Source: CAIWHR01 sp963843595 (GTDB lineage: Bacteria; Pseudomonadota; Gammaproteobacteria; Burkholderiales; Casimicrobiaceae). From it: a stretch of DNA of 64,000 nt. This document shows, one piece after another, positions 16,575 through 26,052 of this stretch. A program made the translations under genes and the position numbers. The stretch's first letter is position 1; every line of letters begins with the position of its first letter. The stretch lies in assembly GCA_963843595.1 (NCBI GenBank), contig CAWJLG010000010.1, forward strand, positions 1 to 64,000, written 5' to 3'. Below the pieces are notes generated by a model. The model saw nothing but the letters and a program-made list of their open reading frames with translations. It did no database searches and was not told the origin of the DNA.

Positions 16575-17357
16575 ATGAAGGTGGAAGTCCCGCGTCCGGT
16601 GCTCAAGGGCAGCAAGGCGTTGGTCGTAGGCGTCGCCAACGAGCATTCCATCGCGTATGGCTGCGCCAAGGCGTTTCGCGAGCTCGGTGCCGACCTGGCC
16701 ATCACCTATCTGAACGAGAAGGCGCGACCCTACGTCGAGCCGCTCGCGCGCTCGCTGGAAGCCCCGCTGTTCCTGCCGCTCGACGTGAGCGTCGAAGGCG
16801 AGCTGGAGGCCGTATTCGATGCGATGGCCAGGCAGTGGGGCCGGCTCGACATCCTCGTCCACTCGATCGCCTTCGCACCGAAGGAGGACCTGCAGGGCGG
16901 CCTCATCAATTGTTCGGCCGCGGGCTTCGCGAAGGCGATGGACGTGTCGTGCCACTCGTTCGTGCGGATGGCGCGGCTCGCGGTGCCGCTGATGACGAAC
17001 GGCGGGACGATGTTCGCGATGAGCTATCATGGCGCCAGCAAGGTGATTCCGACGTACAGCGTCATGGGTCCGGTGAAGGCGGCGCTCGAAGCGTCCTGCC
17101 GCTACCTCGCGTACGAGTTGGGCGGCAAGGGCATCCGCGTGCACGCGATCTCGCCCGGTCCGCTCAAGACGCGCGCGGCAGGGGGGCTCAAGGACTTCGA
17201 CCTGCTGCTCGCCGAAGCCGAGCAGCGCGCGCCGATCGGCGAGCTGGTCGACATCATGGACGTCGGCTTCACCTGCGCGTATCTGGCAACACCGTATGCA
17301 CGGCGGCTGTCGGGCGAGACGCTTTACGTCGATGGCGGTGTCAATATAATGGCGTGA
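16575..17357 (+). CDS. fabI: Enoyl-[acyl-carrier-protein] reductase (NADH)
   Basis: Short-chain dehydrogenase-fold enzyme of 260 residues that carries out the last step of each fatty-acid elongation cycle. The FabI-type nucleotide motif is VVGVANEHSIAYGCAKAF; active-site residues are Y151, Y161 and K168 in SYHGASKVIPTYSVMGPVKA. The end, GETLYVDGGVNIM, is canonical. A ribosome-binding sequence (AAGGAG) lies 14 bases upstream. Position at the end of the DUF3141-Ptb-AckA group suggests a second, condition-specific FabI that could consume NADH during low-oxygen growth. The main fabI may be elsewhere. Confidence 0.93.
   Translation: MKVEVPRPVLKGSKALVVGVANEHSIAYGCAKAFRELGADLAITYLNEKARPYVEPLARSLEAPLFLPLDVSVEGELEAVFDAMARQWGRLDILVHSIAFAPKEDLQGGLINCSAAGFAKAMDVSCHSFVRMARLAVPLMTNGGTMFAMSYHGASKVIPTYSVMGPVKAALEASCRYLAYELGGKGIRVHAISPGPLKTRAAGGLKDFDLLLAEAEQRAPIGELVDIMDVGFTCAYLATPYARRLSGETLYVDGGVNIMA
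17323..17350 (+). promoter_or_regulatory. Possible promoter for the YiaW/YiaV/NodT-like export genes
   Basis: TTTACG at 17323-17328 and a perfect TATAAT at 17345-17350 are separated by 16 bases. The site sits in the last codons of fabI (VNIMA), so the TATAAT is partly forced by coding, but it would give the export genes their own start about 65 bases upstream of their first ATG. Confidence 0.35.
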
Positions 17358-17422
17358 CGACGCGTACGAGACGAGCCAGGGGCCGCGTGCCAAACCTGAT
17401 CGGCAACATTGAGGGCAGCGCG

Positions 17423-18085
17423 ATGGAAAGACTCTGGATCGCCAGCATTTTGCCGGGCAAGCTGAGCCTGCGCCTGAACTGCACGCACTGGAAGGACCGC
17501 ACGCCGATACCTGCGTCCGGCGCCGGTGTCGCCGCCGCGGCGCTCGCCGTGGCCGGCCTGGCTTTCCCATCGGGCGCGCATGCATCGTTCCTCCCGCCGG
17601 CGATGATGGACACCGCGGCGATGTACCTCGCGTGGTTCGTCATCATTTGCGTGCCGATCGGCGGGATCGTCCTGTTCTGGCTGGTGCACATCCTGCCGGA
17701 GAAGATCGCCCACAAGCGCCACCATCCGCAGCGGGACGCCATCCAGGTGCTGTGCCTGCTGTCGCTGGTGTTCGGCGGCCTGCTGTGGCCGATCGCCTGG
17801 CTGTGGGCCTACACGAAACCGGCTGGCTACCGGCTTGCCTACGGCACCGAGAAGCACGAGGACTATTTCCACGAGATGGGCGAAAAGGCGCAGGCGGGAG
17901 AGCTGCTGGAACACGAGCTGGCGCATCTGCGCGAAGAGCTCGACGCGATGGACGCCAAGGGATCGCTGACCGCGGAGCTCAAGGCGCTGCGCAGGAGTAT
18001 CGCCGGGGCGCAGGCGGCACCCTCCGGGCCGATTGCGGCACAGGCTTCGCCGGCCGCGTCCGCCGCGAAGGCAGGGGGCGCCTGA
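17423..18085 (+). CDS. DUF3302 (YiaW-like) inner-membrane protein
   Basis: Membrane protein of 220 residues. After a hydrophobic N-terminal region ending near HAS (about residue 60), two transmembrane helices follow (MYLAWFVIICVPIGGIVLFW and VLCLLSLVFGGLLWPIAWLW) separated by the loop KIAHKRHHPQRDAI. This loop and helix pair match E. coli YiaW, which is encoded beside the HlyD-like YiaV, as here. The C-terminal 80 residues form a charged coiled-coil-like stretch (LLEHELAHLREELDAMDAKG) and an Ala/Pro tail, both longer than in YiaW. It overlaps the next gene by one base (TGATG). Probably an accessory of the efflux assembly; role not established. Confidence 0.8.
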   Translation: MERLWIASILPGKLSLRLNCTHWKDRTPIPASGAGVAAAALAVAGLAFPSGAHASFLPPAMMDTAAMYLAWFVIICVPIGGIVLFWLVHILPEKIAHKRHHPQRDAIQVLCLLSLVFGGLLWPIAWLWAYTKPAGYRLAYGTEKHEDYFHEMGEKAQAGELLEHELAHLREELDAMDAKGSLTAELKALRRSIAGAQAAPSGPIAAQASPAASAAKAGGA

Positions 18086-19306
18086 TGGAAGCCCTGCTGC
18101 TCGGAATCTACGCGTTCTTCGTCTGGCTGATCTTCATCAAGTTCAAGTGGCTGCCGTGGAACACCACGTCGCAGGTCACGGTCGTGGTCATCCCGATCGT
18201 CGCGCTGACGGCGCTGGTCCTGACGCTCAACGTGGTCGCTCCGTCGTCGGCCGACGTTCGCGTCATCAAGTACGTCGTGCAGGTGATCCCGCAGGTGCGG
18301 GGGCGGGTGATCGAGGTGCCGGTCGAGCCCAACCGACTGGTCAAGAAGGGCGAGCTGCTGTTTCGCATCGACCCGACCCCGTATCAGAACGATCTCAACG
18401 TCGCCAAGGCGAAGCTCGCGGCGGACGAGGCGAAGCTCGCGCAGGCCGGCGCGGGCCTGGTGGATGCCTCGGCCGGCGCGCGGCAGTTGCAGGAACAGTT
18501 GAAGTCCGCCAGCGGCCAGGTGAGCGCATTGCAGCCGCGGCTCGAACTCGCGCGGCTGCGGGTCCGGCAGAACCGGGAACTGGTGGCCACCGGCGCCGGC
18601 GACCGCTTCGCGCTGGAACAGGCCGAGGCCAACGTGACCGATCTGGAGGGCCAGATCGCGACGGCGGTGGCCAACGAGGCGCAGGTCACGCAGAAGCTGT
18701 CGGGGCAGGTGAACGGCGAGCAGGCATCGGTCGCGGCGGCGCGGGCGCAGCTCGCCACCGCGAAGGCGCAGGTCGATGTCACCCGCGCCGACCTTGCGAA
18801 CGCGCAGTGGAACCTGGATCAGACGGCCGTCTATGCGCCGACCAGCGGCTACGCGATCAACGTCCAGTTGCGGCCGGGATCCTACGTGACCGCGTTCCCG
18901 GTGGCGCCGGCGATGAGCTTCGTCGAGGAAACCTACCAGGTGATCGCACTCTACGCGCAGAACGAATTGCCGCTGGTCGAGCCGGGCAACGCGGCGGAGT
19001 TCACGCTCAAGACGTACCCCGGGCGCGTCATCAAGGCGAAGGTCGATTCGATCGTCTGGGCACAGGGCCAGGGCCAGGTGGCGCAGTCGGGCATGCTGCC
19101 GCAGACCGGTGCCTATCCGCAGGTGCCGGGGCGCTTCCCGGTCAAGTTCGACGTCGACGAGCGTGACCGCGAGCTGTTCCTACCCGCCGGAGCGGAAGGG
19201 CATGGCGCGATCTACACCGAGCACGCGGCAGGCGATCCACATCCTGCGCATGGTGATCCTGCGCATCGGCACGATCACCGATTACCTGGTACTGAAGCTG
19301 CACTGA
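18085..19306 (+). CDS. HlyD/YiaV-family membrane fusion protein, frame broken near the end
   Basis: Periplasmic adaptor of a tripartite export system, about 406 residues after repair. An N-terminal double hydrophobic region (1-55) is followed by the lipoyl half PQVRGRVIEVPVEPNRLVKK, a long alanine-rich coiled coil (about 110-250) and the second half beginning VYAPTSGYAINVQLRPGSYV. Near 19225-19228 the run GCGGCAGG has one G too many; removing it restores QAIHILRMVILRIGTITDYL and the stop at 19306, the usual YiaV-like ending. Without the repair the frame runs on into the next gene and creates a false 1028-codon fusion. The stop overlaps the next ATG (TGATG). Confidence 0.82.
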
Positions 19307-20718
19307 TGCGTTCACCTTTCACCCGCCTCTGCATCCTCGCGGCGGCCCTCGCGGCCGCCGTGGCGGGCTGCGCGCTCAATCCTCCGCCGACGACCGGCGA
19401 GCTGCAGAAGGAGGCGCTGCCGCACACGACCGTTCCGACGGCGTGGAAGGCCGCGGCTGGCGATGCGGCGCCGGCGGCGGACCGCTGGCTCGCGACGTTC
19501 AACGACCCCGCGTTGTCCGCGCTCGTCGACGAAGCGTTGGCCTACAACGCCGACCTGCAGGTGGCGGCGGCGCGCGTCGAGCAGGCCGCGGGCTACGTGA
19601 AAGTGGCCAGCGGCGCGTTGCTTCCGTCGGTCGGGGTGGCGGCCATGGGGGGTGGAAAATCGGGCGGCAGCGGCGGCCTGGACGGCGTCTGGCTGAACGC
19701 GTCGCTGGAACTCGACGTCTGGGGCCGCCTGCGCTACGAGCGGGCGGCGGCGGAGGCGCAATCCGCAGCCGTCGCGGCCGACTACGCGTATGCGCGCCAG
19801 TCGCTGGCGGCCATGGTGGCCAAGAGCTGGTTCGTGGCGATCGAGGCCGGTCTGCAGCGCGCGATCGCGCAGGATGCACTGCGCTCCGCGGAGGCGTTGC
19901 TGCATATCGCGCAGGAGCGGTTGCGCGTCGGCAACGGCAACGAGCAGGCGGTGGCGGAGGCACGCGTGAACGTCGGCACCTCCCGCGACCGGCTGCGCCA
20001 GATCGAGCAGGCGCGTGAGCAGGCGCTGCGTGCGCTGGAGCTCATCCTCGGGCGCTACCCCGCGGCGGAGATCGCCGTTGCCGAGCGCCTTTCGCCGATG
20101 CCACCACCGGTGCCTGTCGGCATGCCCTCGCAACTGCTCGAACGGCGCCCCGACGTGATCGCCGCGGAGCGCCGTGTTGCCGCAGCGTTCGATCGCGTTG
20201 GCGAAGCCCGCGCCGCGCAACTTCCGCGAATCAGCCTGACCGCCGGGGGCAGCAGCGTATCGAGCGACTTGATCGTGTTGAAGGACACGAGCAACCCCAT
20301 CTGGAGCTTCGGCGGCAACCTGATCGCGCCTCTGTACCAGGGAGGCGCGCTGCGTGCGCAGGTCGAGATTCGCTCCGCCGAGCAGAAGCAGGCGGTGGCC
20401 GAGTACGCGCGTATCGGGCAGCGGGCGTTCGGCGAGGTCGAGAACGCGCTCGCGGCCGAGAATGCGCTGCGTGACCGCGTCGTCATTCTCGAAGCCACGA
20501 TCCGCGACAGTGAACGCGCGCTGGAACTCGCAGAAATCCAGTATCGCGTCGGCGCCGTCGATCTGCGTGTGGTCGAGCAGAACCGGCTTGCGCTGTTTTC
20601 GGCGCGCATCTCGCTTCTGCGCGTGCAAACCGAGCGGCTGGCGCAGCGCGTCAATCTGTACCTCGCACTCGGCGGTGGTTTCGACCTGCCGGCGATCGAG
20701 CCGGTGGCGGCACAATGA
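19306..20718 (+). CDS. NodT-family outer-membrane efflux lipoprotein
   Basis: TolC-like outer-membrane factor of 470 residues. The signal peptide ends in a lipobox AVAGC with the acylated cysteine at residue 22. Two repeated helical barrels are visible, each starting with an ALVDEALAYNADLQVAAARV-type segment; the second half contains LLERRPDVIAAERRVAAAFD, the NodT hallmark, and PLYQGGALRAQVEIRSAEQK. Length is typical. With the adaptor and the DUF3302 protein it forms an envelope-spanning exporter. No RND pump or ABC transporter gene is present in the cluster, as is usual for YiaV/AaeA-type systems. Substrate unknown. Confidence 0.92.
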   Translation: MRSPFTRLCILAAALAAAVAGCALNPPPTTGELQKEALPHTTVPTAWKAAAGDAAPAADRWLATFNDPALSALVDEALAYNADLQVAAARVEQAAGYVKVASGALLPSVGVAAMGGGKSGGSGGLDGVWLNASLELDVWGRLRYERAAAEAQSAAVAADYAYARQSLAAMVAKSWFVAIEAGLQRAIAQDALRSAEALLHIAQERLRVGNGNEQAVAEARVNVGTSRDRLRQIEQAREQALRALELILGRYPAAEIAVAERLSPMPPPVPVGMPSQLLERRPDVIAAERRVAAAFDRVGEARAAQLPRISLTAGGSSVSSDLIVLKDTSNPIWSFGGNLIAPLYQGGALRAQVEIRSAEQKQAVAEYARIGQRAFGEVENALAAENALRDRVVILEATIRDSERALELAEIQYRVGAVDLRVVEQNRLALFSARISLLRVQTERLAQRVNLYLALGGGFDLPAIEPVAAQ

Positions 20719-20767
20719 TGCAACAACGGGCAGAGAAAATTGGTGGTTCGCCCATTCGCGTTGACCG

Positions 20768-21693
<926 letters not shown>

Positions 21694-21774
21694 TCGCAAC
21701 GCGGCTGGCTGCGCGGTGCCGGTTGGAATGGAGTTGCCGATCCGGCTGAGAGCGACTGCCACTCGGGGAAGGCA

Positions 21775-22446
21775 ATGAGCGAACAGAATCGTGACGCGGA
21801 AGCGGCGCGCGAACCGGTGCTCAGTCCCGTCGACCGGGTATCGGAGTTGCTCTTCGGTCTGTTCATGGCGCTCACCTTCGTCGGTGCGGTGTCCGTGGCG
21901 GAAGGCGGGCGCGAGCAAATCCGCGCGATGTTCATCGCGGCCTTGGGCTGCAACCTCGCCTGGGGACTCGTCGACGCCGTCATGTACCTGGTTCGCACGG
22001 TCACGGATCGCGGGAGGTCGATCACGCTCGTCCGCTCGGTACGGGCAGCCGCGGACGCGGGGACCGGGCGCAAGCTCATCGAGGGCGCATTGTCGCGGGC
22101 CATGTCGGGTCTCGTCTCGGCGGCGGAGATCGAAGCCATCCGCGGGCGAATCGTCGCGCTGCCATCCGTGCCGGAGCGACCGACGTTAGGATGGAACGAC
22201 CTGCTCGCTGCGCTGGCGATATTTTTGATTGTCGTCGCGTCGACCTTTCCCGTCGTGCTGCCGTTCGTGTTGATCCAGGATGTCGGAACGGCGAAGACCG
22301 TATCGCGCGCCATCGCGCTGGTAATGCTGTTCTTCGGGGGACTCGCGCTCGGGCGCTACGCGGGCTACGGCAGCTGGAAGGTCGGTTTCATGATGGTGGG
22401 GCTGGGTACGGCGCTCGTGCTCGCGATCAACGCGCTCGGTGGATGA
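21775..22446 (+). CDS. VIT1/CCC1-family membrane protein
   Basis: Inner-membrane protein of 223 residues. The N-terminal motif RVSELLFGLFMALTFVGAVS and the following helix AMFIAALGCNLAWGLVDAVM resemble the first helices of the VIT1/CCC1 iron and manganese transporter family. Three further hydrophobic segments fill residues 140-220 (LLAALAIFLIVVASTFPVVL and following). The middle 70 residues are soluble. Metal transport is inferred from family resemblance only. It overlaps the next gene by four bases (ATGA) and follows ppk2, so a stress or metal-storage link is plausible but unproven. Confidence 0.65.
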   Translation: MSEQNRDAEAAREPVLSPVDRVSELLFGLFMALTFVGAVSVAEGGREQIRAMFIAALGCNLAWGLVDAVMYLVRTVTDRGRSITLVRSVRAAADAGTGRKLIEGALSRAMSGLVSAAEIEAIRGRIVALPSVPERPTLGWNDLLAALAIFLIVVASTFPVVLPFVLIQDVGTAKTVSRAIALVMLFFGGLALGRYAGYGSWKVGFMMVGLGTALVLAINALGG

Positions 22447-23093
22447 AGGACGCCCTGCGGGTCGTCGTTGCGCTCGCGGCCGTCACCGCTACGACGGCAA
22501 TCGCCGGTGAGGACGAGCGCAGCGGCAGCGCCGCTTCCCCTCCCGCGAACCCCTCGTGGGAGTTCGCGCTCACCGCGTATCCCACGGTCGTTCGCGGCGG
22601 CGACAACTACACGTCGGCGATCGCGGCCGTCGATCGCGGTCCGCTTCACCTCGAGGCCCGGTACAACTACGAGTCAGTCGGGGCCCGCTCGGCCTTCGTC
22701 GGCTGGACGTTTTCGGGCGGGGAGACCATCACGTGGGAGTTGACGCCGCTGCTCGGGGGCGCCTGGGGAACGACACAGGCGTTCGTGCCCGGACTGGAGG
22801 CGAGCGCGGCCTGGCGGCAACTCGACGTCTACATCGAGGCCGAATACGTGCGCGACAGCAGAGAACATACCGATAGTTACACCTACGCCTGGAGCGAGCT
22901 GGGCTTCCGGCCGGTCGAGTGGCTCCGCTTCGGGCTTGCCGGACAGCGCACGCGAGTTTACGGCGGCGACCGCGAGTTTCAACGCGGGCCGTTCGCGCAG
23001 GTGACCTGGGGCCCCGTCACGATTGGCGGCTACTGGTTCAATCCGGGGTCGAACGAGCAAGTCTTCGTCGGCACGATCGGCGCGACGTTCTGA
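22443..23093 (+). CDS. Hypothetical exported protein, probable outer-membrane beta-barrel
   Basis: Unrecognised protein of 216 residues. A signal peptide covers residues 1-21 (VVVALAAVTATTAIAG). The mature part is made of short alternating hydrophobic strands rich in Tyr, Trp and Gly (WEFALTAYPTVVRGGDNYTS; VQGPFAQ-like strands) and ends in VFVGTIGATF with a terminal phenylalanine, the usual outer-membrane sorting signal. Overlap with the preceding VIT-like gene shows co-translation, and the SulP gene follows after 29 bases. Function unknown. Confidence 0.6.
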   Translation: MKDALRVVVALAAVTATTAIAGEDERSGSAASPPANPSWEFALTAYPTVVRGGDNYTSAIAAVDRGPLHLEARYNYESVGARSAFVGWTFSGGETITWELTPLLGGAWGTTQAFVPGLEASAAWRQLDVYIEAEYVRDSREHTDSYTYAWSELGFRPVEWLRFGLAGQRTRVYGGDREFQRGPFAQVTWGPVTIGGYWFNPGSNEQVFVGTIGATF

Positions 23094-23122
23094 GCACCGC
23101 CCAACAACCGGGAGCACAGCGC

Positions 23123-24820
23123 ATGAATCAACCTCCGATGGCCACACCGGCAGACGAGCCGGGGCCCCCAGCGTTGCGCTTCGACATCGTCGCCGGACTC
23201 ACGGCCGCGGCGGTCGTTCTGCCCAAGGCGATGGCCTACGCGACGGTTGCCGGCTTGCCCGTCGCCGTCGGTCTCTACACCGCCTTCATCCCGATGCTGG
23301 TCTACGCGCTGCTCGGCTCGTCGCGCGTGCTCAGCGTCAGCTCCACCACCACCCTGGCGATCCTGGCCGGCACGCAGCTCGGGCTGGCCGTGCCGGACGG
23401 CGACCCGGCGAGGCTCGTCACGGCGACGGCCACGCTGGCCGCGCTGGTCGGCGCGATGCTGGTCCTGGCGAGGCTGATGAATCTGGGGTTCGTCGCCAAC
23501 TTCATTTCCACGCCGGTGCTGACGGGCTTCAAGGCGGGGATCGGCCTCGTGATCGTGCTGGACCAGGTGCCGAAACTCCTGGGCATCCACATCACCAAGC
23601 AGGGCTTCTTTGCCGATGTCCTCAGCGTCGCGCACCACCTTCCCGACACGTCGCTGCTGACGCTGGCGGTGGCCGCGGCGACGTTCGCGGTACTGATCGG
23701 CATGGAGCGGCTGTGGCCCCATTCTCCGGCCCCGCTGGTCGCAGTGGGGGGCGGCATTGCCGCGTCGTGGTTCTTCGGCCTGCAGGCAATGGGGGTCTCG
23801 ACGGTCGGCCTGATTCCGCAAGGATTCCCGTCGCTCACGCTGCCGGATCTCACGCTGATCGAGCAACTGGTGCCGGGCGCGCTCGGGATCGCGCTGATGA
23901 GCTTCACCGAAACGATCGCGGCGGGTCGCGCCTTTGCCCGCCCGGACGACCCGCCGATCAATGCGAACCGCGAGCTGATCGCCACCGGGGCGGCCAATCT
24001 GGGCGGTGCACTGTTCGGCGCGATGCCGGCGGGCGGTGGCACGTCGCAGACGGCCGTGGTGCGCGCCGCGGGCGGGCGGTCGCAGAAGGCCTCGCTGGTG
24101 ACCGCGGGCACCGCGCTGGCAACCATGCTGCTGCTGGCACCGGTGCTGGGCCTGATGCCGCACGCGACGCTTGCGGCGGTCGTCATCGTCTACTCGGTCG
24201 GGCTGATCCAGCCCGCCGAGTTCCGTGCCATCCGCAACGTGCGCACGATGGAGTTTCGCTGGGCGCTGATCGCCTGTGCCGGTGTGCTGGTGTTCGGCAC
24301 GCTCAAGGGCATCGTGGTGGCGATCATCGTGTCGATGATCGGGCTGGCGAGCCAGACCGCCCACCCGCGCGTGTCGGTCATCGGCCGCAAGCGCGGGGCC
24401 GACGTGCTGCGGCCGCTGTCGCCCGAACACCCGGACGACGAGACCTTCGAGGGCCTGCTGATCGTGCGGCCGGAGGGGCGCCTCTTCTTCGTCAACGCGC
24501 AGTACGTGGCGGACCAGATCCGCGCGCTGGTCGCGCAGCACAAGCCGCGCGTGCTTGCGCTGGACATGAGCCGGGTGCCCGACATCGAATACTCGGCGCT
24601 TGCAGATGCTCATGGAGGGCGAGCGACGGATGACGGATAGCGGCACCGCGGTATGGCTGGTGGCGCTGAACCCCGGCGTCCTCGAGATCGGCGCGACACG
24701 CCGGCCTGGAACGAGCGACTCGGCCGCGAGCGCATGCTGTTCAACGCGCGCGCGGCGATCGAACGCTACCAGGCGATGCAGGCGGCGGCCGGCGGAACGC
24801 CGCCGATGGCGGCATCCTGA
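23123..24820 (+). CDS. SulP-family anion transporter with STAS domain, frame broken near the end
   Basis: Inner-membrane SLC26/SulP transporter of about 565 residues. The first helix region GLTAAAVVLPKAMAYATVAG contains the family signature; LGSSRVLSVSSTTTLAILAG and GGGTSQTAVVRAAGGRSQKA are further conserved segments. The cytosolic STAS domain starts near residue 430 (LLIVRPEGRLFFVNAQYVAD). At 24600-24601 one T too many breaks the frame; removal gives YSALQMLMEGERRM. A second shift near 24690 is needed to reach TPAWNERLGRERMLFNARAA and the stop at 24820. Sulfate, bicarbonate or dicarboxylate are known SulP substrates; this one is undetermined. Confidence 0.85.
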
Positions 24821-24860
24821 CCGAGAAGGTTCCGGCGCGCGGGGAAAACCGGACGGCAGC

Positions 24861-24883
24861 CGGGTGGAAAAGGATCCCACCCG
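24861..24883. terminator. Hairpin between convergent genes, possible bidirectional terminator
   Basis: Perfect 7-base stem CGGGTGG...CCACCCG around a 9-base loop, placed 40 bases after the SulP stop and 19 bases after the end of the minus-strand acetyltransferase gene. On the minus strand a CGGTTTTCC run follows some bases later; on the plus strand only CGTTTCC. Position supports termination; the weak T-runs lower confidence. Confidence 0.45.
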
Positions 24884-24901
24884 CGTTTCCGCCCGTGAGC
24901 C

Positions 24902-25432
24902 CTATGGGCCACCAAGCTGCAGGCGGCAGATGCGAATGGTCCGATCGTCGGGGTCGGGCGCGATACTGAACCCGAGGCGGGCGGCAAGGCGCAGCATCGG
25001 CTTGTTCTGGGCCAGCACGAAGCCCTCCATCTCCTTGAGCCCGCGCCGTTTCGCGGCGTCGATGAGCGCCGTCATGAGCGTGCCACCGAGACCCGCCCCG
25101 CCGTACTCGCTGGCGACGCTGATCGCGAACTCGCAGCTCGACGCGTCGTTCCCGATCACGAAGATCGCGCTTCCCACGATGTCGATCCCGTCGGCCGCCG
25201 AGACCGTCGCCACGATGCCGATCCCGCTCGCGGGAAACGAGGCGAGCGCTTTCCGCAATCGGTCCAGATTGGGCTCGCGAACAGTGCGCATGAAGCGCAT
25301 GTAGCGGGCGTCCGGGCTCAGCCGGTCGAACGCCTGCAGGATTTCCGCCTCGTCCGATTGGCGCATCGCACGGAGGTGGACGGCACGTCCGTCGCGCAGG
25401 GTGACGTCGAAGCCATTGAAGTCCGAATCCAT
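24902..25432 (-). CDS. GNAT-family N-acetyltransferase
   Basis: Cytosolic acetyl-CoA-dependent acetyltransferase of 176 residues. The fold begins with VHLRAMRQSDEAEILQAFDR and MRFMRTVREP, a pattern shared with the GNAT domain appended to protein acetyltransferases of the Pat/AcuA type. The acetyl-CoA pyrophosphate loop reads VASEYGGAGLGGTLMTALID, and the last part LAQNKPMLRLAARLGFSI is the usual GNAT end. Start ATG at 25432 has GAGGAGA seven bases upstream; the longer upstream frame is not needed. Acceptor unknown; protein lysines or polyamines are both possible. Confidence 0.83.
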   Translation of the reverse strand: MDSDFNGFDVTLRDGRAVHLRAMRQSDEAEILQAFDRLSPDARYMRFMRTVREPNLDRLRKALASFPASGIGIVATVSAADGIDIVGSAIFVIGNDASSCEFAISVASEYGGAGLGGTLMTALIDAAKRRGLKEMEGFVLAQNKPMLRLAARLGFSIAPDPDDRTIRICRLQLGGP

Positions 25433-25551
25433 CGTTGGTTCTCCTCGATTCAGCGGACACCTGACCCAAATCGCCGCCAAGCGCGTCGGGCTGATTGCCG
25501 GTGACAGCAGGCAACGGAATCGGCGGCAAGGCATGCCCGGCGGCCGGCCCC

Positions 25552-25935
25552 TTACCGCGCGCTCCTCGCTCCTCCCGCCGAGCGCATGACCTGCAACTGG
25601 GACAGCAGCCACGAGCGGCTGGGGACCGGCGTACCGCTTGCGCACTTGACCAGGTAAGGCTCGCCCGAGGTGCTGCTTGTCGAGGCGGCCAGTTCAATGA
25701 ACTGCTCGGTGCTCTGTACCACACCCCTGTCTTCAAGGTACTTCAGCTTGCGCAGAAGATGCGACTTTGCCTCCGCCGCCGTGTGCCAGGTGCCGTTGCG
25801 ATTGAACTCGCACCCCGACGCTTCGAGCCTGGACATCAATCCGTCGATCTCTGTCCGGGCAGCAGGAGAAAGAGGTGCCGCGATGCCCGCTGCAACGACG
25901 AGGCAGGTCAGCAGAAGAAGCAGAAGTCGTCGCAT
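25552..25935 (-). CDS. DUF5329 family exported protein
   Basis: Small protein of 127 residues with a clear signal peptide (RRLLLLLLTCLVVAAGIAAP). The mature part, EIDGLMSRLEASGCEFNRNG followed by AEAKSHLLRKLKYLEDRGVV and AEQFIELAAS-like sequence, matches DUF5329 proteins as I know them; two cysteines (SGCEF and VKCAS) may form a disulfide. Predicted periplasmic. No function is known for this domain. It lies between the acetyltransferase and the phospholipase-D-like gene on the same strand. Confidence 0.72.
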   Translation of the reverse strand: MRRLLLLLLTCLVVAAGIAAPLSPAARTEIDGLMSRLEASGCEFNRNGTWHTAAEAKSHLLRKLKYLEDRGVVQSTEQFIELAASTSSTSGEPYLVKCASGTPVPSRSWLLSQLQVMRSAGGARSAR

Positions 25936-26052
25936 GAGTCCAGTCGATTCCGACGGCGGATGTGCTGACGCCGTCGTGCCTTGCGGCTGCCCCGGCGCCG
26001 CGACGGCATCAGGGCCGCACGGCTTCGAAGAATAGCAGGAGGGGCAATCTGG

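Noticed and set aside
17632..20718. 1028-codon HlyD-NodT fusion
   Set aside because: The join is created by one extra base; both proteins have complete normal ends and starts once it is removed.
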